DNA of 64,000 nt from Oligoflexia bacterium (lineage in GTDB: Bacteria > Bdellovibrionota_C > UBA2361 > JBGSMV01), in assembly GCA_019694515.1 (NCBI GenBank), contig JAIBBU010000009.1, positions 1-64,000 on the forward strand, read 5' to 3'. The notes below the pieces were generated by a model that worked only from the letters and a program-made list of their open reading frames with translations, was not told the DNA's origin and made no database searches. Position numbers and translations under genes: made by a program. Shown here piece by piece: positions 17,526 through 25,338 of the stretch (position 1 is the first letter of the stretch; each line of letters starts with the position of its first letter).

Positions 17526-18080
17526 TTAAAGCGGCTTTACGCCCGTACGAATTTCAGAAACGAGCGCTGGAGTCAGGTTCGGCATCCCGGGGCGCTCGCC
17601 ATTCGAGGTGACTCTAATCGGCCCGATATCTTCCTTCATCTGATGATATTCCTCGCGCATCAAGTTTGCGAAGCTACCGATGCGGCAGCTGATCTCTTCC
17701 AGCTTATCCTGCATTTCATTGAGATCCACGCCAGCTCCGACTGAATCCCGCAGAACTGCCAGCTCCTGCTTAACGAAAAGCTGATGGTCCTTTAACTGGG
17801 TCGCGAGGTTATTCACTTTAGTCATCAGATCGCGCAAAACGACTGAGGATTCTGATAAGGCCATATCTTCAGCTGGCATGTCACTATCCGCGCCGCCTTT
17901 CGCAGCCCCAAAGATTAGCCCAGCAAGACCGACTACCAATACCGCCAGAATAACAGCGACTCCCCCCCAAAACATAAACAGGAGAGTCTCGTCGTCAAGC
18001 GCAACTAGCCGCTCAACCAGCAGCTTCCATAATGAGGAGATTTTAGAAGAGAGCGCCTCTAGAATGTGAGCAAAGTCCAT
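17526..18080 (-). CDS. single-pass membrane protein, unknown
   Basis: 184 residues, no family recognised. One strong membrane helix (FMFWGGVAVILAVLVVGLAGLIFG, residues about 36-59, written here as the span). The remainder is helical and charged, with coiled-coil-like stretches around 85-150 (RDLMTKVNNLATQLKDHQ; NEMQDKLEEISCRIG). A short N-terminal part precedes the helix. The organisation resembles a membrane-anchored coiled-coil protein, but no function can be assigned. It lies 128 bases upstream of dsbD on the same strand. Confidence 0.75.
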   Translation of the reverse strand: MDFAHILEALSSKISSLWKLLVERLVALDDETLLFMFWGGVAVILAVLVVGLAGLIFGAAKGGADSDMPAEDMALSESSVVLRDLMTKVNNLATQLKDHQLFVKQELAVLRDSVGAGVDLNEMQDKLEEISCRIGSFANLMREEYHQMKEDIGPIRVTSNGERPGMPNLTPALVSEIRTGVKPL

Positions 18081-18392
18081 ACAACCATCCCTTTATATAC
18101 ATACCTGCGATACCTGAAGAGCGAACAAAGCTGCATCTGCGAGGGCAACTAAGGCCGCGAAATTTCTGCTATCTATAGCTATAAGCAAATCACGGGCCAA
18201 AGTTCTGTGGACTTAAGGCTAAACAGCTCCCGAAACCTCGGCGCAGGCCGCTCAGTAAAAAAGCAGCGCCGCACGGCTTTTCTAACCTAAGACAGCGCCA
18301 TAATAACCGCCTCAATGGGTTGAAGTTGCTCGGAGTATTGGTTCCGGCGTAGCATCTTGCAGAGCGGCGACTACGCTTTATCCTGAAGGTTC
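18081..18392. other. 312-bp intergenic region between divergent genes
   Basis: It separates the leftward membrane protein from the rightward alkaline phosphatase and must hold both promoters. I see an A/T-rich palindrome (ATAGCTAT near 18175) and GC-rich short inverted repeats around 18240-18290, but no motif strong enough to call. A GAAGG about 8 bases before 18393 is the likely ribosome site for the phosphatase. Confidence 0.4.
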
Positions 18393-19982
18393 ATGAACAA
18401 GATATTTTTCTTTCTCTCCATCGCGATCCTATCAACTTCCCTCTGCCTCTCGCCGGGCCAAACTTACGCCGAGGCTCCCAAGAATGTAATCCTGGTAATC
18501 GGCGATGGCATGGGGCCCTCACAGCTCTCCCTAGCGCTTCTATTCCAGCGCTATTCAAAGGAAAAGCGGCCCGAGTCCCATATAAAACCATTCTTGGACA
18601 AGAGCGAGCTAGGCTGGATGCTTCCGACCCCCTACAACGGGCTAGTCATCGATTCAGCCTGTGCCATCACCGAGATCTCGTCGGGGGTAGAGGCGCGCTC
18701 CGAAAGTTTGGGGTTGGATTATTCCGGCAACCAGGTGAAGACGGTGCTGGAATACGCGCGAGAGCATGGGAAAAGCACCGGACTTATCTCGGATACCCGC
18801 ATTACACATGCTACTCCTGCGGGATTCGTTGCTAAAGTTCCGCAGCGCAGCAACGAAAGTAAGATCGCCGAACAGCTAATAGAAAGCGGTACGGAGGTTT
18901 TACTATCGGGCGGACTGGGCCAATTCATCCCCCGCGACCTTAACAACAAGGATGCCCCCGGACGTTTGGCCCTGAGCGCCTTAATCGGCAGTCAATTCAA
19001 TATTCAATCGGATCGAACTGACAATCGCGATTTACTTAAAGAAGCTCAGCACGCAGGTTATCAACTAATTACCTCCCGGCAGCAGCTGTTGCAGCCGAAC
19101 TCCGGAAAAATTCTAGGATTGTTTTCTATATCCGGAATGCCGGATGCGATCCGTGCCGATTTAGAAGCTGCCGATCCGAATTCAACTCTGCCCACGCTGG
19201 CCGAGATGACGCGCAAGGGGATCGACACATTATCAGCGGACCCCGATGGATTCTTTTTGATGGTCGAAGCGGGTCAAATTGACTGGGCTTCACACTCCAA
19301 CGATACCGGCACATTGCTCCACGAGATGATGCGCTTGGAATCCGTCCTGGGTGAAATTGCGCGCTGGGTGGAGGGCCGAGACGACACGCTCGTAATCCTC
19401 ACTGCCGACCATGAGACCGGGGCTTTTGGTCTCAGCTATTCAGCTGCTGGAGTACCCTCCCCTACCACGGTCAAGAACGCGGCCGGCCTGGAAGTCACTT
19501 TTGCCCCTCAATACAACTTCGGTAATCCTCGCACCCTAGATCGAATTTATGCTCAGAAGCAGGCCTTTTATCCGCTCGCTAAGGAGTTTATGGCGCTGCC
19601 GCTTTGGAAGCGGCGCCCTGAGAGGTTGGCGGATTTAATTCGAGAACGCACCGGCTTCCAGATTACCGCGGAACAGTCCCAAATGATTCTGAGCTCAGAG
19701 AAGAATCCCTACTTTCGACCCGGCGTTGCGGGGCTGAGCGCCAAGACCTGGCCCAAGATAAATGATTTTTCGGCCTTCTATCCCGACGCAGATGGGCGTC
19801 TCGCGGCGCTAATCGGACGCGCGCTAGCTTCCGAACAAGGGGTAGTTTGGGGCAGCGGCAGTCACACTGCTAGCCCCGTGATTGTCGCAGCGCAGGGGCC
19901 GGAAAGATACACAGCGCGTTTTCGTGGATTTTATTCCGCAGTTGAGCTAGGGAAGAAACTGATCTCGCTTTACACCGAATGA
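18393..19982 (+). CDS. alkaline phosphatase (PhoA family), secreted
   Basis: 529 residues with a signal peptide (residues 1-26, ending QTYA). The family core is clear: NVILVIGDGMGPSQ (metal Asp38), VIDSACAITEISSG with the nucleophile Ser88 (the usual DSAASAT is changed to DSACAIT), THATPAGF, GQIDWASHSNDTG, ILTADHETGAFG and the late GSHTASPV His. It hydrolyses phosphate monoesters in the periplasm or outside the cell. Its stop overlaps the next start by four bases (ATGA), so it is translationally coupled to a MATE/MOP-type membrane protein. That pairing is unusual and hints that the transporter handles a phosphate-containing substrate or product (inference). Confidence 0.93.
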   Translation: MNKIFFFLSIAILSTSLCLSPGQTYAEAPKNVILVIGDGMGPSQLSLALLFQRYSKEKRPESHIKPFLDKSELGWMLPTPYNGLVIDSACAITEISSGVEARSESLGLDYSGNQVKTVLEYAREHGKSTGLISDTRITHATPAGFVAKVPQRSNESKIAEQLIESGTEVLLSGGLGQFIPRDLNNKDAPGRLALSALIGSQFNIQSDRTDNRDLLKEAQHAGYQLITSRQQLLQPNSGKILGLFSISGMPDAIRADLEAADPNSTLPTLAEMTRKGIDTLSADPDGFFLMVEAGQIDWASHSNDTGTLLHEMMRLESVLGEIARWVEGRDDTLVILTADHETGAFGLSYSAAGVPSPTTVKNAAGLEVTFAPQYNFGNPRTLDRIYAQKQAFYPLAKEFMALPLWKRRPERLADLIRERTGFQITAEQSQMILSSEKNPYFRPGVAGLSAKTWPKINDFSAFYPDADGRLAALIGRALASEQGVVWGSGSHTASPVIVAAQGPERYTARFRGFYSAVELGKKLISLYTE

Positions 19983-21313
19983 GCGCACAGCCACCTCTTA
20001 CCCTCGGCAGAGTATTTAGATTCTGGCTGCCCTTAGCCCTAGCTTGGCAAATGATGGCGGCTGAGGGCCCCATGATTACCGGCATTATCGGGAGACTGCC
20101 GGAACAAAAATTTAACCTAGCCGCTTTCGGGGTGGCTTTCGCCTGGGCACTTTTTCTGGAATCGCCCGTGATCTCGCTGCTGAGTGTCAGCGCCGCGCTC
20201 TGCAAAGATCGTCAGTCATTTCTAAAATTGCGGCGCTTCATGTGGATTCTAAGTATCGGCACGACTCTCAGCATGGTGCCGCTGCTCGTGCCCGCAGTCT
20301 TCAATACCTTGGCTCAAAGGCTGTTGAATTTGCCTCCTCAGGTTTCAACGCTAGCCTACAACGCCCTCTGGAATATGGTGCTGTGGCCAGGGGCCATCGG
20401 CTACCGCCGCTTCTATCAGGGCGCCATGATTAGCCACAACCTTCCACACCGCGTCGCGCAGGGCACGATTGTGCGCATGCTCTCAATGGCAGGCATCGGA
20501 TTGGTGTTGTATTTTTTCAGCGCTTTACCGGGAGCAACGATCGGCACGGCGATGCTGGTTACGGGAGTAGTGTGTGAAGCCGTGGCGACGCGCCTGATGG
20601 CCCGGCAGGTGGTTAGTAAGATCCTAAATCAGACCGAGAGGAAACAAAGTGCCGCAGCCGAACTGACTTATCACACTCTTTTTCAGCTATATCTGCCGCT
20701 TACCCTTACGATCTTCTTGGGGATGACGATTGGACCGGTTACGACCTTTTTCCTGGGACATTCACAGATGGCGGTCGAATCGCTGGCGGTTCTGCCAGTT
20801 TCAAACTCGGTGGTCTTCTTCACATATACCTCGGTTATCGGCATGCAGGAGACCAGCATTGTTTTAGCCGGTGAAGGCTTAGAAAACACGGCACTGCTTA
20901 AGCGCTTCGCATGGATTATCGGGGCAGCACTTTGCGGCGTGCTGGGATTATTTACATTTACTGCGCTCGGAGATTTTTGGCTTCAGAAAGTTTGCGGTCT
21001 CGCCCCCGAACTTTTTTGGTTAGCGAAACTGACCCTGCGAATCGGAATTGTAATGCCGCTGTTACGAGCCTGGGAATGCACGCAGCGCGGCTTAATGGTG
21101 AAGGCTGGACGTACCGCGACAGTTACGGCCGCATCAGTATGCGAGTTGATCGGCATTGCCGGCGTACTTTTCGCCTGTATCCACAGATTTGAGCTGATTG
21201 GAGCACCCTCAGCACAGTTCGCGGTGGCGATGGGAGGCTGCGCTGCCGTGGGATTGCTAATCCCCTTTACCCGCAACGCGACTCAACCCGCCATATCGGC
21301 GGCCCACCAATAA
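19979..21313 (+). CDS. multi-spanning membrane protein, MATE/MOP-superfamily-like
   Basis: 444 residues with about 12 hydrophobic helices arranged as two halves, as in MATE/MOP exporters. The start region (RVFRFWLPLALAWQMMAAEG) resembles the first helix of MATE-like proteins and of the progressive ankylosis (ANK) family. I cannot confirm either by alignment. It overlaps the alkaline phosphatase stop by four bases. At its 3' end it overlaps the convergent CAP-protein gene by 31 bases. Probable inner-membrane transporter; substrate unknown. Confidence 0.75.
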   Translation: MSAQPPLTLGRVFRFWLPLALAWQMMAAEGPMITGIIGRLPEQKFNLAAFGVAFAWALFLESPVISLLSVSAALCKDRQSFLKLRRFMWILSIGTTLSMVPLLVPAVFNTLAQRLLNLPPQVSTLAYNALWNMVLWPGAIGYRRFYQGAMISHNLPHRVAQGTIVRMLSMAGIGLVLYFFSALPGATIGTAMLVTGVVCEAVATRLMARQVVSKILNQTERKQSAAAELTYHTLFQLYLPLTLTIFLGMTIGPVTTFFLGHSQMAVESLAVLPVSNSVVFFTYTSVIGMQETSIVLAGEGLENTALLKRFAWIIGAALCGVLGLFTFTALGDFWLQKVCGLAPELFWLAKLTLRIGIVMPLLRAWECTQRGLMVKAGRTATVTAASVCELIGIAGVLFACIHRFELIGAPSAQFAVAMGGCAAVGLLIPFTRNATQPAISAAHQ

Positions 21314-22116
21314 CGGCCTGCCGGATCGACGACACATCCAACGCCCAGCTCCGCCACATTGGCATTCAGAAGATTGGCCCGGTGGCCAGGCATAGCCATC
21401 CACATGTCCACAAGCTTAACCGGCGCGCTAACGATGTTGGCAATGTTCTGCGCAAAGGTGCTGCCCTGATAGCCAAGCGCAAGCACGGCGTCAAACCAGC
21501 CTTCATGCGTCAGAGTGTTGATGGTCGCCATATGAACGGTATGGATGCGTGCCGCCGCTGCTAAAACACGATCTTGAGTTACGGCGGTGCGGCCGTTTTG
21601 GCTGCGATAATAATTAATCCGGTCCAGCACGCGCCGAGCGGAATCGGCTGGACATTCGCTCTGCCCCGGGTTTAGCGGGATAAACCCCGGATTGCTTGGG
21701 GGATCTACAGGCGGAGGGGTGACCTCGGGATCGGGGGTGTTCGGATCAAAGAGCACATGCGCTGGGTTGGAGATTAGCTCAAAGCGCCGGCCGCGGCGGG
21801 TGATGCCGCGGAAAATTGCTCGATATTCACAGCTCTCTGCGCCATCTGCAAAGTCGCTGATTTGCTCGAAAACCTCCGGCGATCGCACTTTTGCGAGCCG
21901 CTCGAAATCCTGCTCATCACAAGCGCGCTCAATCACGACCGAGCTGCGTACAAAACGACGCATCCCGACGGTACCGGTGAGATCTATTGAGACATCCACA
22001 AACACGGATTCGAGGGGTTCGAGAATAATGGTCGGGGCTTCGAGCGCGCATGCGCGAGCTGTACAGAAAACAAGGAATGCCAGCTGGGTAATCAGACCTA
22101 AACGTAAAACCGTCAC
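21283..22116 (-). CDS. secreted CAP (SCP-like) domain protein
   Basis: 277 residues. A signal peptide (residues 1-24) is followed by a beta-rich N-terminal domain (about 25-130) and a Pro-rich linker (PNTPDPEVTPPPVDPPSNPG). The C-terminal CAP domain covers about 150-277: VLDRINYYRSQNG, AAARIHTVHMATINTLTHEG, AQNIANIV, MWMAMPGHRANLLN and ELGVGCVV. The paired His and Glu/Asn positions of the CAP cavity are present. Bacterial members are exported and their function is mostly unknown. The 3' end overlaps the MATE-like gene by 31 bases on the opposite strand. Confidence 0.87.
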   Translation of the reverse strand: MTVLRLGLITQLAFLVFCTARACALEAPTIILEPLESVFVDVSIDLTGTVGMRRFVRSSVVIERACDEQDFERLAKVRSPEVFEQISDFADGAESCEYRAIFRGITRRGRRFELISNPAHVLFDPNTPDPEVTPPPVDPPSNPGFIPLNPGQSECPADSARRVLDRINYYRSQNGRTAVTQDRVLAAAARIHTVHMATINTLTHEGWFDAVLALGYQGSTFAQNIANIVSAPVKLVDMWMAMPGHRANLLNANVAELGVGCVVDPAGRYWWAADMAG

Positions 22117-22241
22117 GCGGAAACCTTGTCGCTAGATTATAAAACCAAGGTAGCACCCGTAGTGTGAAGTGCTCAACCCATCAAATCGAGTAAATACGAT
22201 GAACCACCCTCCCAGCGGAGGTTCAAAATTCGCGAAAAGTC

Positions 22242-22787
22242 CTATTTTCTAAATAAGCATACAGAATTGATGCAATAACGGCGGCCGGTAGGAGGTGGAC
22301 CATCCTCGAAGACATGCCCCAGGTGTGCTCCGCACCGGCTGCATAACACCTCGACTCGGGACATGCCAAAAGCATTGTCGGCGCGCTCCATGACAGCGTC
22401 CTTGGTATATGGTTCAGTAAAGCTCGGCCAACCGGTGCCTGATTCGAATTTATTGGTGGATTCGAAGAGCGGCAGACCACAGCAAGCGCAGTAGTACATT
22501 CCCGGTTCGTGCGACCGACAGTATTGCCCGGTCCAGGGCCGTTCGGTCCCGGCATCACGGCAGATTGCGAACTGCTCGGGAGATAGATGTTCCTTCCAAT
22601 AGGCCTGATCTTTTGCCTTCCAATCGACCTGATTAGGATCAATACCCTGCAGATGTTTCGGCACTCCAGTGGGGGTCGGATCGGCAGACGAATTAGTCTT
22701 TGAACCGGTCATTAGATAGACTCCTGACAAAAAGACAGCTAAAACAGCTAGTGATTTGAGAACGGCAGCGGGCTTCATCTGAAGCAT
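22242..22787 (-). CDS. msrB: peptide-methionine (R)-S-oxide reductase MsrB, membrane-anchored or exported
   Basis: 181 residues. An N-terminal hydrophobic segment (residues about 8-27) suggests export or membrane anchoring, with an unstructured tether to about 50. The MsrB domain has two zinc CxxC pairs (Cys100/103 in YYCACCG; Cys149/152 in LCSRCG), TGWPSF, and the catalytic Cys172 in RRYCINS. It reduces methionine-R-sulfoxide in proteins, here probably in the periplasm. The start is ATG 22787 or ATG 22778; neither has a strong ribosome site. It is divergent from the Tag glycosylase. Confidence 0.92.
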   Translation of the reverse strand: MLQMKPAAVLKSLAVLAVFLSGVYLMTGSKTNSSADPTPTGVPKHLQGIDPNQVDWKAKDQAYWKEHLSPEQFAICRDAGTERPWTGQYCRSHEPGMYYCACCGLPLFESTNKFESGTGWPSFTEPYTKDAVMERADNAFGMSRVEVLCSRCGAHLGHVFEDGPPPTGRRYCINSVCLFRK

Positions 22788-22839
22788 TAGTGTGCCATGT
22801 TTGCCTGCAGAGCAGAACCGTCTATACTTTCAATCATTT

Positions 22840-23430
22840 ATGGCAGCCAAGAAGAGCACAAAACGGGATCGCGCGCGTTGCTGGTGGTGCGGGGAAGATC
22901 CGCTCTACGTTAAGTACCATGACGAAGAGTGGGGCGTGCCGTTGCGCGACGACCAACGGCTCTTCGAGATGTTAATCCTGGAAGGCTTTCAAGCAGGACT
23001 GAGCTGGATCACAATTTTGCGAAAGCGTGATAATTTCCGTAAGGCTTTTAAGAATTTTGATGCCCGAAAAATCGCGCGCTTCAAAGCCGCTGATGTGCAG
23101 CGTCTGATGAAAGATGCCGGTATCATTCGGAATCGTCTCAAGATTGAGGCCGCGATCACTAACGCTCAGGCATTTCTCGAGGTGCAGCGCGAATTTGGGA
23201 CCTTCAGCCGCTACATCTGGCAATTTACCGAGCACAAAACCTTACGCTCTCCGCAACGAGAGGCCAAGAATCTGCCGGCACGCACAGCCGAATCGGATCG
23301 CATGTCCAAAGACCTCAAAGCACGCGGCTTTAAGTTCGTCGGCTCGACGATCTGTTATGCGCACATGCAAGCCACCGGCATGGTGGACGACCACGTGCGC
23401 GGATGTTTTAAATATAAGGGTCAAAAATAA
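22840..23430 (+). CDS. tag: DNA-3-methyladenine glycosylase I
   Basis: 196 residues. The ATG at 22840 is chosen because family similarity begins just after it; an ATG at 22792 would add 16 residues with no match. Motifs: CWWCGEDPLYVKYHDEEWG (zinc Cys and His), LEGFQAGLSWITILRKR with the catalytic region, RGFKFVGSTICYAHMQATG and DDHVRGC (zinc His and Cys). It excises 3-methyladenine from alkylated DNA. It is followed 8 bases later by the CDGSH gene, so the two are probably one transcript. Confidence 0.93.
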   Translation: MAAKKSTKRDRARCWWCGEDPLYVKYHDEEWGVPLRDDQRLFEMLILEGFQAGLSWITILRKRDNFRKAFKNFDARKIARFKAADVQRLMKDAGIIRNRLKIEAAITNAQAFLEVQREFGTFSRYIWQFTEHKTLRSPQREAKNLPARTAESDRMSKDLKARGFKFVGSTICYAHMQATGMVDDHVRGCFKYKGQK

Positions 23431-23438
23431 GGAGAGAT

Positions 23439-23678
23439 ATGAGCGTTAAAATTACCGTCAACAACAATGGCTCACTGAAAATTGAAAGCGCCACGCCTGA
23501 AGAGGTGCTGCTCTGCGACAGTACGGGGAAACAATTTGATTTGGCCGGTCGTACCAAGATCTCCCTATGCCGTTGCGGTCAAAGCGCCAATAAACCTTTC
23601 TGTGACGGCGCGCACTCACGCTGCGGGTTCGAATCGACGGTGGTCGCGACAATCCTCCCGCCGCCGAAGGCGGGATAG
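23439..23678 (+). CDS. CDGSH-type iron-sulfur protein
   Basis: 79 residues. The CDGSH signature is complete: Cys44, Cys46, Cys55 and His59 in CRCGQSANKPFCDGAH, which bind a [2Fe-2S] cluster. The N-terminal half is a short beta segment as in small bacterial members. A strong AGGAGA lies about six bases before the ATG. It follows tag closely and likely shares its transcript. Bacterial CDGSH proteins act in iron or redox handling; the specific partner is unknown. Confidence 0.92.
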   Translation: MSVKITVNNNGSLKIESATPEEVLLCDSTGKQFDLAGRTKISLCRCGQSANKPFCDGAHSRCGFESTVVATILPPPKAG

Positions 23679-23782
23679 CGCTGCGGAGCTTCGTCGGCTC
23701 AGCGCCTGCCCTTCGCAGTTGTAACCGCTGATCTCGACGGCGTAGCAATTCCAGAACAAAACTCCTCTCCGTGCGCTGGTCT

Positions 23783-23939
23783 CTGTCATTGCGAGCGCAG
23801 CGAAGCAATCCCCTACCAATTTGCCCGGCAGTGCGCATGCTCCGAGCCAGGGGGTAAGGGGATTCTCTCCCCATTAAAGCTGGGTAAAATAATGAGTGGC
23901 ATGGAGTTAGGGTTTGCTTCGCTTCGCTCGCAATGACAG
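23783..23939. repeat. palindromic repeat element with 30-bp inverted ends (CATTGCGAG type)
   Basis: CTGTCATTGCGAGCG at 23783 begins a 30-base arm (to 23812) whose inverted copy lies at 23910-23939, matching at 28 of 30 positions. The interior is about 97 bases. It fills most of the 306-base gap between the CDGSH gene and the GGQ hydrolase gene. The ends belong to the CATTGCGAG...GAAGCAATC class of dispersed bacterial repeats. A degenerate single arm recurs at 61355-61377. Confidence 0.75.
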
Positions 23940-23984
23940 AAATTTTGTCCACGAACCCACCCTCACTAGGACCGCTGTTGCCTG

Positions 23985-24407
23985 CTACTCCCCGTTGGTC
24001 AATCCCGATTTTCGCCGGCTGGCTTTAAGCGTTCCTTGCAGTTTCTTCTGGCCCAGCATTTTTTCCTTTGATCGCCGCGAGCGTCGGCGCTTTTGTCGGC
24101 GAATTTTCTCCTCCTGCTGGCGGCGTTTCGATTCAACGCCTAAAATCAGCTGCTCGACGCGATCACAAAGCTCGCGCCGCGCATGAAATCGATTCATCGC
24201 CTGTGATCGGTCGCGCTGACATTTAATCTCTATGCCGGTAGGAAGATGCATCAAATATACCGTCGAGGAGGTTTTATTGATCTTTTGGCCGCCGTGGCCC
24301 GACCCGCGGATGAACTTTTCCGTCAGATCAGATTCGTTGATTCCGAGCCGGCGCATACGCTCCAGTAGCTGGAGTTCCTTCTCAGAGCTGACCTTGAAGC
24401 GCGACAT
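23985..24407 (-). CDS. GGQ-domain peptidyl-tRNA hydrolase (ArfB / C12orf65-like release-factor homologue)
   Basis: 140 residues. The GGQ at residues 39-41 lies in FIRGSGHGGQKINKTSS, the catalytic loop of release factors. There is no codon-recognition domain. The C-terminal half is strongly basic (REL...KRRRSRRSKEKMLGQKK), as in proteins that enter stalled ribosomes and read the mRNA channel. It should hydrolyse peptidyl-tRNA on stalled ribosomes. Its N-terminal part looks more like the C12orf65/mtRF-R type than E. coli ArfB, so the exact subgroup is open. Monocistronic on the minus strand. Confidence 0.87.
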   Translation of the reverse strand: MSRFKVSSEKELQLLERMRRLGINESDLTEKFIRGSGHGGQKINKTSSTVYLMHLPTGIEIKCQRDRSQAMNRFHARRELCDRVEQLILGVESKRRQQEEKIRRQKRRRSRRSKEKMLGQKKLQGTLKASRRKSGLTNGE

Positions 24408-24475
24408 GTGAAAAGCTTAAGCGCAGAATTGGCGTAACGCCAGGCGCCGAATGCGGCAGCGCTGCTAAAAGAGGC

Positions 24476-25192
24476 TTAGCTCTCGGGCTGGTCCGTATAC
24501 TGGGATTTGGCCACCGAGATTTCTTCCTCTAACTCTTTTAGACCGCCTTCCAAATTTTCAATCAGGAGCGGGACGGTCTTACTCAGCCGCGCCAGCGGAA
24601 GCATATGGGTCTGACCCGAGCGCGGATCGACACCATCGGTGAATACTAACGAGCCTTGTAGTTTGCTATATGCCGCGAAAAAACTGTCGGTGGTGCGCCG
24701 GGCGAGCAAAGCTTGCACTTCGGACAGACGCCGCTCAATGCCTGTCGAAATCTGCATCAACACAAAATATGTAGTCACCTTAGTGTTGGTGACGCAGTGA
24801 AAATACTTGCTAGTACGCTGATCAAGACCCTGCATGTAGCGCCTCAGATACTGATCCTGGCTCTGAAGCTCTTCGATGCACTTTTCCACGGTGCCCTCGA
24901 GCCGTTCCACCACATGTCGCCGCATTTTCACGCAGCGATAAGCCCAAAGCAGCATCGTAATCACGATCACAAAGGGCAAAAGGCTCTCGATATCGCCTGT
25001 GAGCGGGCCTTTCACCACGTAGGCCAATCCGGCGAAAAGGATCACGAGCGGACCGAAAGTCTCCGTCTTTGAGGGGTGCACGGTCGGCATTGCTTGGCTC
25101 GCAATTTTCTCCAAAGCCGAACGATCGATTACTGGAGAATCGTACTCCACATCACCGGCAAGGATCTCGTAAATGCGGTCTCTATTTCCCAT
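24476..25192 (-). CDS. membrane protein with two helices and a coiled-coil domain, unknown
   Basis: 238 residues, no family recognised. Two adjacent membrane helices (FGPLVILFAGLAYVV near 45-60 and LLPFVIVITMLLWAY near 71-86) divide a short N-terminal arm from a long helical C-terminal domain (about 95-238). That domain has heptad-like regions (VVERLEGTVEKCIEELQSQ; LIENLEGGLKELEEEIS). Topology predicts both termini on the same side of the membrane. It is divergent from the TPR lipoprotein at 25339. Function unknown. Confidence 0.75.
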   Translation of the reverse strand: MGNRDRIYEILAGDVEYDSPVIDRSALEKIASQAMPTVHPSKTETFGPLVILFAGLAYVVKGPLTGDIESLLPFVIVITMLLWAYRCVKMRRHVVERLEGTVEKCIEELQSQDQYLRRYMQGLDQRTSKYFHCVTNTKVTTYFVLMQISTGIERRLSEVQALLARRTTDSFFAAYSKLQGSLVFTDGVDPRSGQTHMLPLARLSKTVPLLIENLEGGLKELEEEISVAKSQYTDQPES

Positions 25193-25338
25193 AGCGAATC
25201 TCTAGTCAAAAGACGGATCTCGGCACCACGCTACATATATCGGCACTCTGCGCGGCTAGACTTAAGCCCGGTATTTGCAAGCGAAATGCTGTTTCCAGGC
25301 AGACAGAACGATCCCGGCTGTTATAAATTAAGGTCACT

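Noticed and set aside
21283..21313. Frameshift or mis-assembly where the MATE-like and CAP genes overlap
   Set aside because: The overlap is tail to tail and 31 bases long; both C-termini look natural, so no error needs to be assumed.
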